NCBI GenBank assembly: GCA_017450275.1
Contig: JAFSVD010000050.1
Span: 1-62,175 of the forward strand
DNA length: 62,175 nt
From: Desulfovibrio sp.
GTDB lineage: Bacteria > Desulfobacterota > Desulfovibrionia > Desulfovibrionales > Desulfovibrionaceae
Direction: 5' to 3'
Positions 34,372-41,829 of this stretch are shown piece by piece. The position numbers were made by a program, and so were the translations under genes. How positions within the stretch are numbered: position 1 is the first letter of the stretch; each line of letters begins with the position of its first letter. The notes under the pieces were generated by a model. It saw only the letters and a list, made by a program, of their open reading frames with translations. It did no database searches and had not been told where the DNA came from.

Positions 34372-36027
34372 TTACGATGGCTGCAAAGCCCCCTCCTTGG
34401 CCGCGTTCTTTTCCTTTTGCTTGGCCATTTCCTCATCGCGGAGATGGCGTCGCAAAATCTTGCCAACGATTGTGCGTGGGAGGGCGTCGCGGAATTCAAT
34501 TTGGCGCGGTACCTTGTAGGATGCCAATTTGGTGCGACAGAAGGCCACGATTTCACTCTTTGTCAGATGCTCGCCTGCTTTTGGCACAATATAGGCTTTC
34601 AAAATTTCGCCGCGGAGGGGATCGTCAAGCCCCACGCTCACAGCCTCGAGAATCTTGGGATGCGAGGCCAAGACCTCGTCGACCTCGCGGGGGAAGACAT
34701 TGTAGCCGCCCACAATAACCATGTCTTTTTTTCGATCGACAATATAGAAATAGCCATCTTCATCCATCATGGCAATATCGCCGGTATAGAGCCAATCGTT
34801 GCGCACAGCACTGGCGGTTTCATCGGGATTGTTGAGATAGCCCTTCATGACCTGAGGCCCTCTGACAACAAGTTCGCCTTTTTTGCCAGGCTCAAGGGGT
34901 ATGGCACCCGCTTCCATGTCAACGATGCGGGCATCGGTTGCCGGAAGCGGAATGCCGATGGAGCGCTGTTTTGTTCCTTCTGCTCCCAGAGGGATGAAGT
35001 GGGTGACCGGGGATGCTTCGGTTAAGCCATAGCCTTCAACAATGGAGGCCCCGGTTATATGCTGGAATCTCGTGAAAATTTCCTGGGCAAGAGGCGCTGA
35101 GCCTGACATACAGATGCGTATGCTTTTGAGATCGTATTTGGGCAGATCTTTTTGTTGGAGTAGGGAAATATACATGGCCGGGGCGCTTGGAAAGATGGTG
35201 GGTTTGCATTCGGAGATGGTTTGTAAGGTTTCCCTGGGATCGAAGCGGATCAAGGGGATGGTTGTTGCGTGGATGCAAACCGGTTGCACAAGACCCAGCG
35301 AGAGGCCGTAGACGTGGAAAAAGGGCAGGATGGAGAGAAAAATTTCAGGCGTATCTGGGTTGAGGTGAAAGAAATGTTGGATTTGTTTGGCGTTTGCGCC
35401 CATGTTGCCGTGCGTTAAAATGACGCCTTTGGAGGTGCCGGTTGTGCCACCGGTGTATTGGAGCAAAAGGGTTGTGTCGCCCGTGATGGAGACAGGCTCA
35501 GGAAAGGACGTGCCAAAGGCAAAAAGCTCGTCCCAGCATCGACAGCCGCTTGTGTCAACGTCATGCTCTTGGGGGAGTTTTTCCGGCGATTCACTGCTTT
35601 TGACAAGAAAAAAGGTGGTGAGCGGCAAGTCTTTGCGCAGGGGCTCGATCTTTGGCCAGAGTTGTTCCTGCACGATGATCGCTGTTGCCTGGGAATCGGT
35701 GATATTTTGGACGATTTCTTTTTCCCGATACAGGGGGTTCATCATTTGGATGACGCCCCCGAGCTTGGCAATCCCCCAAAACGCGATGATCGTTTCTGGC
35801 ATATTGGGCAGCATGAGGACGATGCGGCTGCCTTGGCCAAGGCCAAAGTGGGCAAGACCCGCAGCGAGCTGTTCAGCACGCTCTTTGAGTTCCGCATACG
35901 AGATACGTGTCGTGTGTGTCAGAATCGCTGCACGGGTGGGATGCTCCTTGGCTGCCTGGTCGAGCAGGGTCGCAAGGGATGTATCAAAGAGATACGGATC
36001 AGAGGAAGATTGCTTCGTTTTTGACAT
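34372..36027 (-). CDS. fadD: Long-chain fatty-acid-CoA ligase (AMP-forming)
   Basis: An adenylate-forming enzyme that activates fatty acids to acyl-CoA. The AMP-binding P-loop LLQYTGGTTGTSKGVILTHG is at about 190, the second motif GYGLTEASPV at about 335, and YTGDIAMMDEDGYFYIVDRKKDMVIVGG follows with the hinge. The C-terminal lysine block is LPRTIVGKILRRHLRD. The ATG at 36027 has AAGGAA upstream, and the upstream in-frame stretch is not family sequence. At 551 residues the size is normal. Substrate chain length is inferred from the family. Confidence 0.92.
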   Translation of the reverse strand: MSKTKQSSSDPYLFDTSLATLLDQAAKEHPTRAAILTHTTRISYAELKERAEQLAAGLAHFGLGQGSRIVLMLPNMPETIIAFWGIAKLGGVIQMMNPLYREKEIVQNITDSQATAIIVQEQLWPKIEPLRKDLPLTTFFLVKSSESPEKLPQEHDVDTSGCRCWDELFAFGTSFPEPVSITGDTTLLLQYTGGTTGTSKGVILTHGNMGANAKQIQHFFHLNPDTPEIFLSILPFFHVYGLSLGLVQPVCIHATTIPLIRFDPRETLQTISECKPTIFPSAPAMYISLLQQKDLPKYDLKSIRICMSGSAPLAQEIFTRFQHITGASIVEGYGLTEASPVTHFIPLGAEGTKQRSIGIPLPATDARIVDMEAGAIPLEPGKKGELVVRGPQVMKGYLNNPDETASAVRNDWLYTGDIAMMDEDGYFYIVDRKKDMVIVGGYNVFPREVDEVLASHPKILEAVSVGLDDPLRGEILKAYIVPKAGEHLTKSEIVAFCRTKLASYKVPRQIEFRDALPRTIVGKILRRHLRDEEMAKQKEKNAAKEGALQPS

Positions 36028-36154
36028 GGGAATTCCTTGGTCGCGTTCAGACAGTGGCACACAAAAGCCTCGGAGCGTGTACACGCAGATTGTGGGTGTA
36101 GGTACGCTGTTTCAAGGCCAATGGCAACAAAGACAAAGCCTAAATTTTCCTTTC

Positions 36155-37315
36155 TCAAAAAGCAAATAGCTGGCCAATGCCATCACAAAGGGGAGGCGAG
36201 GGATCTGGATTTTTTTGGCAAAGAACCACAGCCTGCGCCTTAATGCCTTCCAAGTGACCGGTGAAACCGAGTTTTTCTTCGGTTGTGGCCTTGATATTGA
36301 TCGAATCCCTGGGGAGATTGAGGGCATTGGCCAGATTTTTTCGTATCTGTTCCCGATAGGGCGCGATCGTGGGCTTTTGGGCAATGATGGTTGCGTCGAG
36401 GTGGAGGATCGTAAGATGGGCTTGTTTGCATAGGTTCAGAACCATATCTAAGAGCAGCATGGAGGATATCCCCTCATAGGTCGGATCCGTTGGGGGAAAA
36501 TGGTCGCCGATGTCGCCCAGAGCCAGAGCGCCCAAGAGCGCGTCCATGATGGCGTGCACCAAGACGTCGCCGTCTGAATGCGCATCGATGGTGATTGGCC
36601 CTGGAATGGGGATGCCGCCAAGCACCATGGGGCGCGCACCGCCATAGCGGTGGACGTCATAGCCTTGACCCACGGTGAGATGTTGGGCAACAGGGGGGTG
36701 GGGGAGATCGTCGGTGTTTAATATTATTGTATTGGATGGAGAGCCCATCACCGTGCTCGCGCTTTTTTTGGGGATGAAGGGAAGCAGACTCAGGGGAATG
36801 TTCTGTAGGATCTCTGGCGCAAAGCCGTGTTCGCAAAGACCTTCGAGAGCGTCCTTGGTAAAGGCAAAGGGGCTTTGGGGCAAAACGGCCTTGTCTGCGA
36901 GAGGGGTGAGATCGTGTTTGTAACACAAAAAGTCCCACTGCTTGTGGCTTGTCACAGGAATGACGATAGGAGATGTTGTCAGTTTTTCAAGAAGGGTGGG
37001 GATAAGAAACGGAGGCACAAAGGGGTATCTGGCGTCGTGGAGAAGGATATTTGTGCAGGTACGGGGAATGGCGCAACAAAGCGGATCCGATGCCGTTTGG
37101 AGAATGAGCGGAACACCAAGAGCGATATTCGTTTGATGTTTGACACGAGAGGCGTCTGGGATGCGCAGGACAATGCCTTCGATGGCAGGACAGCGTGCCA
37201 GGCGCGTGAGGGAGTGCCAGTAGAGGGGCGCCGAAGACCAGGGGTGAGTGGCAGGATTGAAGCCAGACTGGTCTTGGGGGACATCGGTATTGAGAATGAG
37301 CCAGGCTGTTTGCAT
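36155..37315 (-). CDS. ispDF: Fused IspD-IspF with a degenerate IspD half
   Basis: The C-terminal domain (about 225-386) is a full IspF, 2-C-methylerythritol 2,4-cyclodiphosphate synthase: GQGYDVHRYG (zinc ligands), DAHSDGDVLVHAI, LGDIGDHFPPTDP and ATTEEKLGFTG. The N-terminal 220 residues align only loosely with IspD, the CTP-using cytidylyltransferase. APLYWHSLTRL is kept, but the glycine-rich LAAGxGxR start is replaced by ILNTDVPQDQ, VHDAARPF has become LHDARYPF, and the QTPQ block reads LPQSP. So IspF activity is likely and IspD activity is doubtful. The ATG at 37315 is chosen; the frame is open to 37411. Confidence 0.88.
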   Translation of the reverse strand: MQTAWLILNTDVPQDQSGFNPATHPWSSAPLYWHSLTRLARCPAIEGIVLRIPDASRVKHQTNIALGVPLILQTASDPLCCAIPRTCTNILLHDARYPFVPPFLIPTLLEKLTTSPIVIPVTSHKQWDFLCYKHDLTPLADKAVLPQSPFAFTKDALEGLCEHGFAPEILQNIPLSLLPFIPKKSASTVMGSPSNTIILNTDDLPHPPVAQHLTVGQGYDVHRYGGARPMVLGGIPIPGPITIDAHSDGDVLVHAIMDALLGALALGDIGDHFPPTDPTYEGISSMLLLDMVLNLCKQAHLTILHLDATIIAQKPTIAPYREQIRKNLANALNLPRDSINIKATTEEKLGFTGHLEGIKAQAVVLCQKNPDPSPPLCDGIGQLFAF

Positions 37316-37764
37316 GGGAATCCATTGGTAAAAGGAAAAACGACTGCGTATGTACATACGGCCAAGCTGTGTGGCCGTCAATGGAGGGGCGCTGCGGTTT
37401 TTTGACACCAAGACATGGGGGAAAACGCCTTTGTCAATGCGATGACTTGCACTGCTTTTGCCAAAGGATTGTGAAAAGAAGTTGTGGAAAGCTCGAAAAA
37501 AAAGCGATGTCCATTGTGTGAGGCTTTTTGGAAATGGGGAGGCTGGATCCGGGGAGGGAGAGTGGCTCTTGCCTTCGCTCTTTGTCGAGATTTTGGCGTC
37601 GCCATGGCCAAGAGATATTCAAGAAAATGACTGTACAAGAGCCAGCCTTTTTGCAAGAGCCGTTTTAGACATTTTTTTGACATTTCCCCGAGCTTCTTTC
37701 TCGTATTTTTTGAATTTCTTCGTGCTTTACCATGCTTTTTTTGGGAAGCAATAGATAAAAAAAC

Positions 37765-37792
37765 TTGACATTTACTGGGGATGGACTACTAT
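37765..37792 (+). promoter_or_regulatory. Sigma-70-type promoter
   Basis: TTGACA at 37765-37770, a 16-base spacer, then TACTAT at 37787-37792. It points to the right and would start RNA near 37799, with no gene for about 300 bases. Confidence 0.5.
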
Positions 37793-37798
37793 CTTTCA

Positions 37799-38019
37799 AG
37801 TTTTTTGGCGAAGTGCCCGGTTTCTCGGGCTTTTGCCCTTGCTGGCTTGAGGCATTCCCTGGTTTTTCTATTGGCTGATTCTAGGGAATCTTTGGTATAT
37901 CCTACGCATTTGTCAATATTTTGAATGTGTGAGCAAGCGTCGGGATCGGAGACCCTTCCTTGACTCCGTTTTTCGAGGCAAAGCCGTTGTCGGAGCGACT
38001 TGCCGCGGGAAATTCATTT
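37799..38019 (+). ncRNA. Candidate structured RNA or fliE leader
   Basis: Between the TTGACA/TACTAT promoter and the fliE sigma-54 promoter there are several possible stems: GCCCG/CGGGC (37815-37830), TTCCCT/AGGGAA (about 37853-37890), and CTCCG/CGGAG (about 37965-37996). No open frame with a ribosome site fits. I cannot match it to a known RNA family. Confidence 0.3.
37815..37834 (+). terminator. Small hairpin with T-run just after the promoter
   Basis: GCCCG and CGGGC pair around a six-base loop, followed by TTTT. It lies about 15 bases after the predicted RNA start, so it may act as an attenuator or as the 5' hairpin of a small RNA. Confidence 0.4.
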
Positions 38020-38035
38020 TGGCATGTCTTTTGCT
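38020..38035 (+). promoter_or_regulatory. Sigma-54 promoter of fliE
   Basis: TGGCATGTCTTTTGCT matches the consensus TGGCAC-N5-TTGCA at the invariant -24 GG and -12 GC with correct spacing. It lies 70 bases upstream of the fliE start. Sigma-54 control of flagellar genes is common in related bacteria. Confidence 0.75.
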
Positions 38036-38104
38036 ATACCCCTTGTATCCTTTTGATGTTTCCACGGAAATAATACATTTTTGCGATATAGGAAGGAGTT
38101 CGTC

Positions 38105-38551
38105 ATGAGCATCCAATCAGTAGGATACAGAGCATACAGTGACGCGTTGCAGCATTTCAATCGTGTTGATGGTAATTTGAAACAAGGTGTTTCTGTTAAA
38201 AGAGATACCCTTTTTTCAAAGACTCTGGATCAAAGCCTTGTTCGTGACACAGTTGATAGAAGTGAAGCTTTTGGAGCTCAGGCTGATTTTATTCGCTATC
38301 CCGATCAGCAGCATGTCTCTGTTGTTCCGAAAAATGGTTTTGTGGACACCTTAACCTCCTCGCTGAGCAGAGTGAATGAGCTGGAAAAGGCGAAGGCTCG
38401 TTCGATCGACGATTTTGCCTCTGGTCGGAGCCAGAATGTGCACGATCTGATGATCACCATGCAGAAATCCAGCCTTGCGATGAAGATGACAAGCGCTGTC
38501 CGCAGCAAGGTTTTGGAAGCCTATAAAGAGATTTCAAAGATGCAGTTCTAG
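38105..38551 (+). CDS. fliE: Flagellar hook-basal body protein FliE
   Basis: FliE joins the MS ring to the rod and is the first substrate of flagellar export. The C-terminal 110 residues match the family: FVDTLTSSLSRVNELEKAKARSI, SQNVHDLMITMQKSSLAMKM and the ending VRSKVLEAYKEISKMQF. The N-terminal 60 residues are longer and less conserved than usual. The ATG at 38105 has AGGAAGG upstream. It stands alone: a strong terminator follows at 38643 and no flgB or flgC precedes it. Confidence 0.93.
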   Translation: MSIQSVGYRAYSDALQHFNRVDGNLKQGVSVKRDTLFSKTLDQSLVRDTVDRSEAFGAQADFIRYPDQQHVSVVPKNGFVDTLTSSLSRVNELEKAKARSIDDFASGRSQNVHDLMITMQKSSLAMKMTSAVRSKVLEAYKEISKMQF

Positions 38552-38642
38552 AAGGCCTTGGGGGCTTAGTATAAGAGACACATGCGTTACCATAAAGGAG
38601 CGTTTCTTTTGGCTGAGAGAACAACGCGCGAAAACGCAGGAG

Positions 38643-38679
38643 AAGCCTTGTATGCATAGATTCATACAAGGCTTTTTTT
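38643..38679 (+). terminator. Strong terminator between fliE and fliF
   Basis: AAGCCTTGTATG and CATACAAGGCTT form a 12-bp stem with an eight-base loop and run into TTTTTTT. It separates fliE from fliF, which then has its own promoter. Confidence 0.9.
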
Positions 38680-38768
38680 CTTGCCTGTATCGCTGTTTTC
38701 TGTCACGCTAGCGTTCTCTGGGGGCGTCTTGCGCCTGAAAAGTCCCGGAATCTGGGGCATTTACGCCT

Positions 38769-38784
38769 TGGTATGCAATTTGCT
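38769..38784 (+). promoter_or_regulatory. Sigma-54 promoter of the fliF operon
   Basis: TGGTATGCAATTTGCT keeps the invariant GG at -24 and GC at -12 with the correct 10-base interval. It lies 56 bases upstream of the fliF start and after the fliE terminator. Confidence 0.65.
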
Positions 38785-38839
38785 TTTTTCTCGTGCATTG
38801 GATAAGAGAACAGAAACGAGAGAATCCCAGAGGTCTTCT

Positions 38840-40498
38840 ATGAGTCCATTCGTTCAAAAAGCGCTTGATAGTGTGAAAGCCTTCTACGGCGGCCTGAAAC
38901 TGTGGCAGCGCATAGCCCTTGGGGCTGGCATTGTTCTCGCTCTTGCCGCTCTCATCGGCTTCTCCCTCTATCTGAGCAGACCAGAGTATAAAGTTTTGTA
39001 TTCAAACCTGAGCGCTGAAGATGCCAGCAAGGTCGTCAAGGCGCTGCAGACCGACAAAGTCGCCTATCAATTGGCCGATAACGGGGCAACCATCCTTGTT
39101 CCCAAGGAAGTGGTCTACGATCAGCGCATTAAAATCGCGGGCGAAGGTGGGCTTGTTGGTCAGGGCATCGGCTTTGAAATTTTTGACAAGATCAAGGTCG
39201 GCCAGACCGATTTTGTGCAAAAAATCAATTATACACGAGCCCTCCAGGGCGAACTCGCGCGAACAATCAGCGAATTTCCTGGCGTTGAAAGCGCCAGAGT
39301 GCATTTAGTCATTCCGCAGCGATCCCTGTTTGTGGAAGACCAAAAATCCCCCTCTGCTTCGGTTGTTGTCAATTTGGCTGGTTCAAAGCATCTCGATCCC
39401 AAGGAGATCCAGGCGATCTTGAATCTTCTTGTGATGTCGGTGGAAGGCCTTGATAAGCAACATGTTTCGATGAGCGACAATTCGGGCAAGGTGCTCTATA
39501 AGCCCGAAGAAGACGATATGGCCGGTGCTTCTGCGACCCAGATGGAGCATCGTTTGCAGATGCAGCGCAATATCGAGCGCCGCATCGAGGAATTGCTGCA
39601 GCCCATTTTTGGGCCTGGACGCGTTATTGCCAAGGTCAATGTTGACCTTGATTACAGCCAAAAGACCATACGCCGTGAGATCTACGATCCCGAAAAGGTG
39701 GCTGTTCGAAGCGAGCAGCGCAGCGAAGAATCCCAGGAAGGCCGCGCCAATTTAGAGGCCGGAGCGCCTGATGCCAATTTCCGAGGCGATGGGATTACGG
39801 GGTCGGTATCGGATCAGTCCGGATCCCGTGAAACCCGCACAACCAACTACGAAATCAATAAAGAAGAACAGCATATTGTCTCCAATTCCGGCGATGTCCG
39901 CAGGCTGACCGTTGCGGTGGTCATCGATGGCACCTACAATAAGGTGGACGGAGCATGGCAATTTGTCCCGCGCAAAGAAGAAGAAATCAAACAAGTTCGG
40001 CAATTGGTCTCCAATGCCGTGGGGCTCGATGAGGCACGGGGGGATTCGTTGGAGGTCAGCTCCGCGCCGTTTACGGATTCTGAACCGCCGGCAGATCCCG
40101 ATGCCGCGGATTTGATGATCGAATACGCGGAACGTCTTGGCAAACCCTTGCTCAACGCGCTCCTGGGCTTTTTGTTCCTGATGCTGGTTGTCCGTCCCTT
40201 GATTTTGGCGCTTATCCGACCCAAGGTTGAGTCGGGCGAGGTCGTCGAAGGCCTGGAAGGGCTGCCCGCTGCTGAGGAGCAGCTGGCGCTCTACGAAGCC
40301 ATGGAAGAGGCCGCGACCAAGAGCGAAGAAGAAGAAAAGAAAGAGGAGGATGCGGACGGCATCGAAGAATTGTATTTCAAAGATATTGAGGCCTTGAAAG
40401 CCCATATCTTCACGCTTTCCGATAACCATATGGAGCAAGTAGTTTTGCTGCTGCGAGGTTGGATGAAGCAAGATGAAACTGCCAAAGCCAAAGTCTAA
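38840..40498 (+). CDS. fliF: Flagellar MS-ring protein FliF
   Basis: FliF forms the inner-membrane MS ring that anchors the motor. A first membrane helix (IALGAGIVLALAALIGFSLY, about 25-45) precedes the YscJ/FliF ring domain with YKVLYSNLSAEDASKVV, GGLVGQGIGFEIFD, YTRALQGELARTI and ARVHLVIPQRSLF. A second helix lies near residue 440 (LLGFLFLMLVVRPLIL). The acidic C-terminal tail ends in the FliG-binding helices (NHMEQVVLLLRGWM). The ATG at 38840 is supported by length (552 aa). The stop at 40498 is followed after 19 bases by a micro-gene with a similar tail. Confidence 0.96.
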   Translation: MSPFVQKALDSVKAFYGGLKLWQRIALGAGIVLALAALIGFSLYLSRPEYKVLYSNLSAEDASKVVKALQTDKVAYQLADNGATILVPKEVVYDQRIKIAGEGGLVGQGIGFEIFDKIKVGQTDFVQKINYTRALQGELARTISEFPGVESARVHLVIPQRSLFVEDQKSPSASVVVNLAGSKHLDPKEIQAILNLLVMSVEGLDKQHVSMSDNSGKVLYKPEEDDMAGASATQMEHRLQMQRNIERRIEELLQPIFGPGRVIAKVNVDLDYSQKTIRREIYDPEKVAVRSEQRSEESQEGRANLEAGAPDANFRGDGITGSVSDQSGSRETRTTNYEINKEEQHIVSNSGDVRRLTVAVVIDGTYNKVDGAWQFVPRKEEEIKQVRQLVSNAVGLDEARGDSLEVSSAPFTDSEPPADPDAADLMIEYAERLGKPLLNALLGFLFLMLVVRPLILALIRPKVESGEVVEGLEGLPAAEEQLALYEAMEEAATKSEEEEKKEEDADGIEELYFKDIEALKAHIFTLSDNHMEQVVLLLRGWMKQDETAKAKV

Positions 40499-40517
40499 CG
40501 GAAAAGAGAAGAAGGTG

Positions 40518-40694
40518 ATGACCCTACCTATCTACCATGTGGGGTCAATGAGTCTGGATGAGCTTCGGGCACAGCACCGCGAGCGGGTTGAGACCAATCG
40601 TCGTGTTGAAGAATTGAAACTTTCGCTGTTGCGGATAACCGAGCACAATATGGATCAGGCCGTGCGTCTTATTCGGAGATGGCTTAATTCGTAA
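40518..40694 (+). CDS. Micro-protein repeating the FliG-binding tail of FliF (58 aa)
   Basis: The last 30 residues (VEELKLSLLRITE, then HNMDQAVRLIRRWL) parallel the FliG-docking tail of FliF (IEALKAHIFTLSD, then NHMEQVVLLLRGWM): same length, same hydrophobic spacing, conserved Trp and M-D/E-Q. This is direct evidence from the two sequences. In other bacteria this helix pair of FliF inserts into the FliG N-terminal domain, so binding to FliG is inferred. The N-terminal half (YHVGSMSLDELRAQHRERV) is a charged helix with no membrane segment. The ATG at 40518 follows GAAGAAGGTG; a start at 40473 would overlap fliF by 26 bases. fliG follows after 83 bases. Confidence 0.78.
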   Translation: MTLPIYHVGSMSLDELRAQHRERVETNRRVEELKLSLLRITEHNMDQAVRLIRRWLNS

Positions 40695-40777
40695 GCGATG
40701 TATCTTTTTGCGTTGTGATCGTGATTCAAGGATTGCGGAGCAAGACCGCAGTCCTTATGCTATGAAGGAGACTATTG

Positions 40778-41773
40778 ATGGAACTCACCGGCCATCAACG
40801 CACTGCCGTTCTTTTACTCGCCATGGGGGACAAATTCACTGCTGATGTGTTTAAACGCATGGAACGACAGGAAATTGCGGATGTGAGCAAGGCGATTGTC
40901 GAGCTTGAACCCGTGCCCCGAGAAGTTGTTGAAGAGGTTTTGCGCGATTTCCATGAATCGCTGACCGAAGGCGTTGACATGATCAGCGGTGGAAGTGAGA
41001 CGGCAAAGCGTATGCTTGTCAAGAATCTCGATCCGGAAACCGCAAAATTTGTCATGGACTCGCTCAGTCTGGAAACCGGACAAGAGCCCTTCCGGGAACT
41101 TTCGCAGGCAAGCCCACGATTGCTTTCACAGATTCTTCGGAACGAACACCCCCAGACCTTGGCTTTGATTATGGGGCATCTGCCCTCTGATCAGGCTGCC
41201 AGTTTGTTGTCCAATCTCCCGGCAAGTGTTCGGGCAGAGGTCTTAACGCGTTTGGCAAAACTCGAGAGCGTGCCTGAAGAGATGCTCCTTGAAGTCGACA
41301 AAGTTTTGACCAGCCAGCTGATTGCCATGGGCGGCAAGGAAGGCAAGAAAGTGGGCGGCGTCCAGTCTGTTGCGGAGATTTTGAACGCGGTTGATCGGGC
41401 GACTGGTGAAGAAATTCTGACGGAAATTGAAGAAGATTCCACCCAAATGGCCGAAGACATCCGCAATCTGATGTTTGTCTTCGAAGATTGTAAATTTATT
41501 GACGATAAGGGCGTGCGTGAATTGCTGAAAAGCATATCCAACGAAGATTTGACCATGGCGCTCAAGGGCGCAACCGAAGAGCTGAAGGAGAAGTTCCTCT
41601 CCAATATGAGTGAACGCGCCGGCAACATGATTCGCGAGGAATTGGAATTCATGGGTCCCACAAAACTGAGCGATGTTGAAGCAGCGCAGCAAAACATTGT
41701 CAAAACCGTGCGGAAACTTGAGAGCGAAAACAAACTTGTCATCAGCCGTGGTGCTGGTGAGGTCTTTGTGTAG
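40778..41773 (+). CDS. fliG: Flagellar motor switch protein FliG
   Basis: FliG is the rotor protein that meets the stator and links the MS ring to FliM/FliN. The N-terminal domain (about 1-100) begins LTGHQRTAVLLLAMGDK. The middle domain has EHPQTLALIMGHLPSDQAASLLSNLP (the EHPQ motif), and the C-terminal domain has MFVFEDCKFIDDKGVRELLKSI with the charged torque helix (EELKEKFLSNMSERAGNMIREELE). At 331 residues it is normal. The ATG at 40778 has AAGGAG upstream. Confidence 0.97.
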   Translation: MELTGHQRTAVLLLAMGDKFTADVFKRMERQEIADVSKAIVELEPVPREVVEEVLRDFHESLTEGVDMISGGSETAKRMLVKNLDPETAKFVMDSLSLETGQEPFRELSQASPRLLSQILRNEHPQTLALIMGHLPSDQAASLLSNLPASVRAEVLTRLAKLESVPEEMLLEVDKVLTSQLIAMGGKEGKKVGGVQSVAEILNAVDRATGEEILTEIEEDSTQMAEDIRNLMFVFEDCKFIDDKGVRELLKSISNEDLTMALKGATEELKEKFLSNMSERAGNMIREELEFMGPTKLSDVEAAQQNIVKTVRKLESENKLVISRGAGEVFV

Positions 41774-41829
41774 TCGGTTGGGAAGCGAATTTGCATTCTT
41801 GTAGCCATTAAGCGATTGTTGGATTGCGC

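Larger units (their letters stand above)
37316..38104. other. Long intergenic region between ispDF and fliE, 789 bp
   Basis: No convincing gene is seen. Several open frames of 60-100 codons exist on both strands, but none has a ribosome site with sensible sequence. The right half (37765-38035) holds a sigma-70-like promoter, several hairpins and a sigma-54 promoter, described separately. The flgB and flgC genes, often placed before fliE, are absent. Confidence 0.55.

Noticed and set aside
37378-37754. Frames of about 100 codons on both strands upstream of ispDF
   Set aside because: No ribosome sites, no family features, and the two compete for the same DNA.
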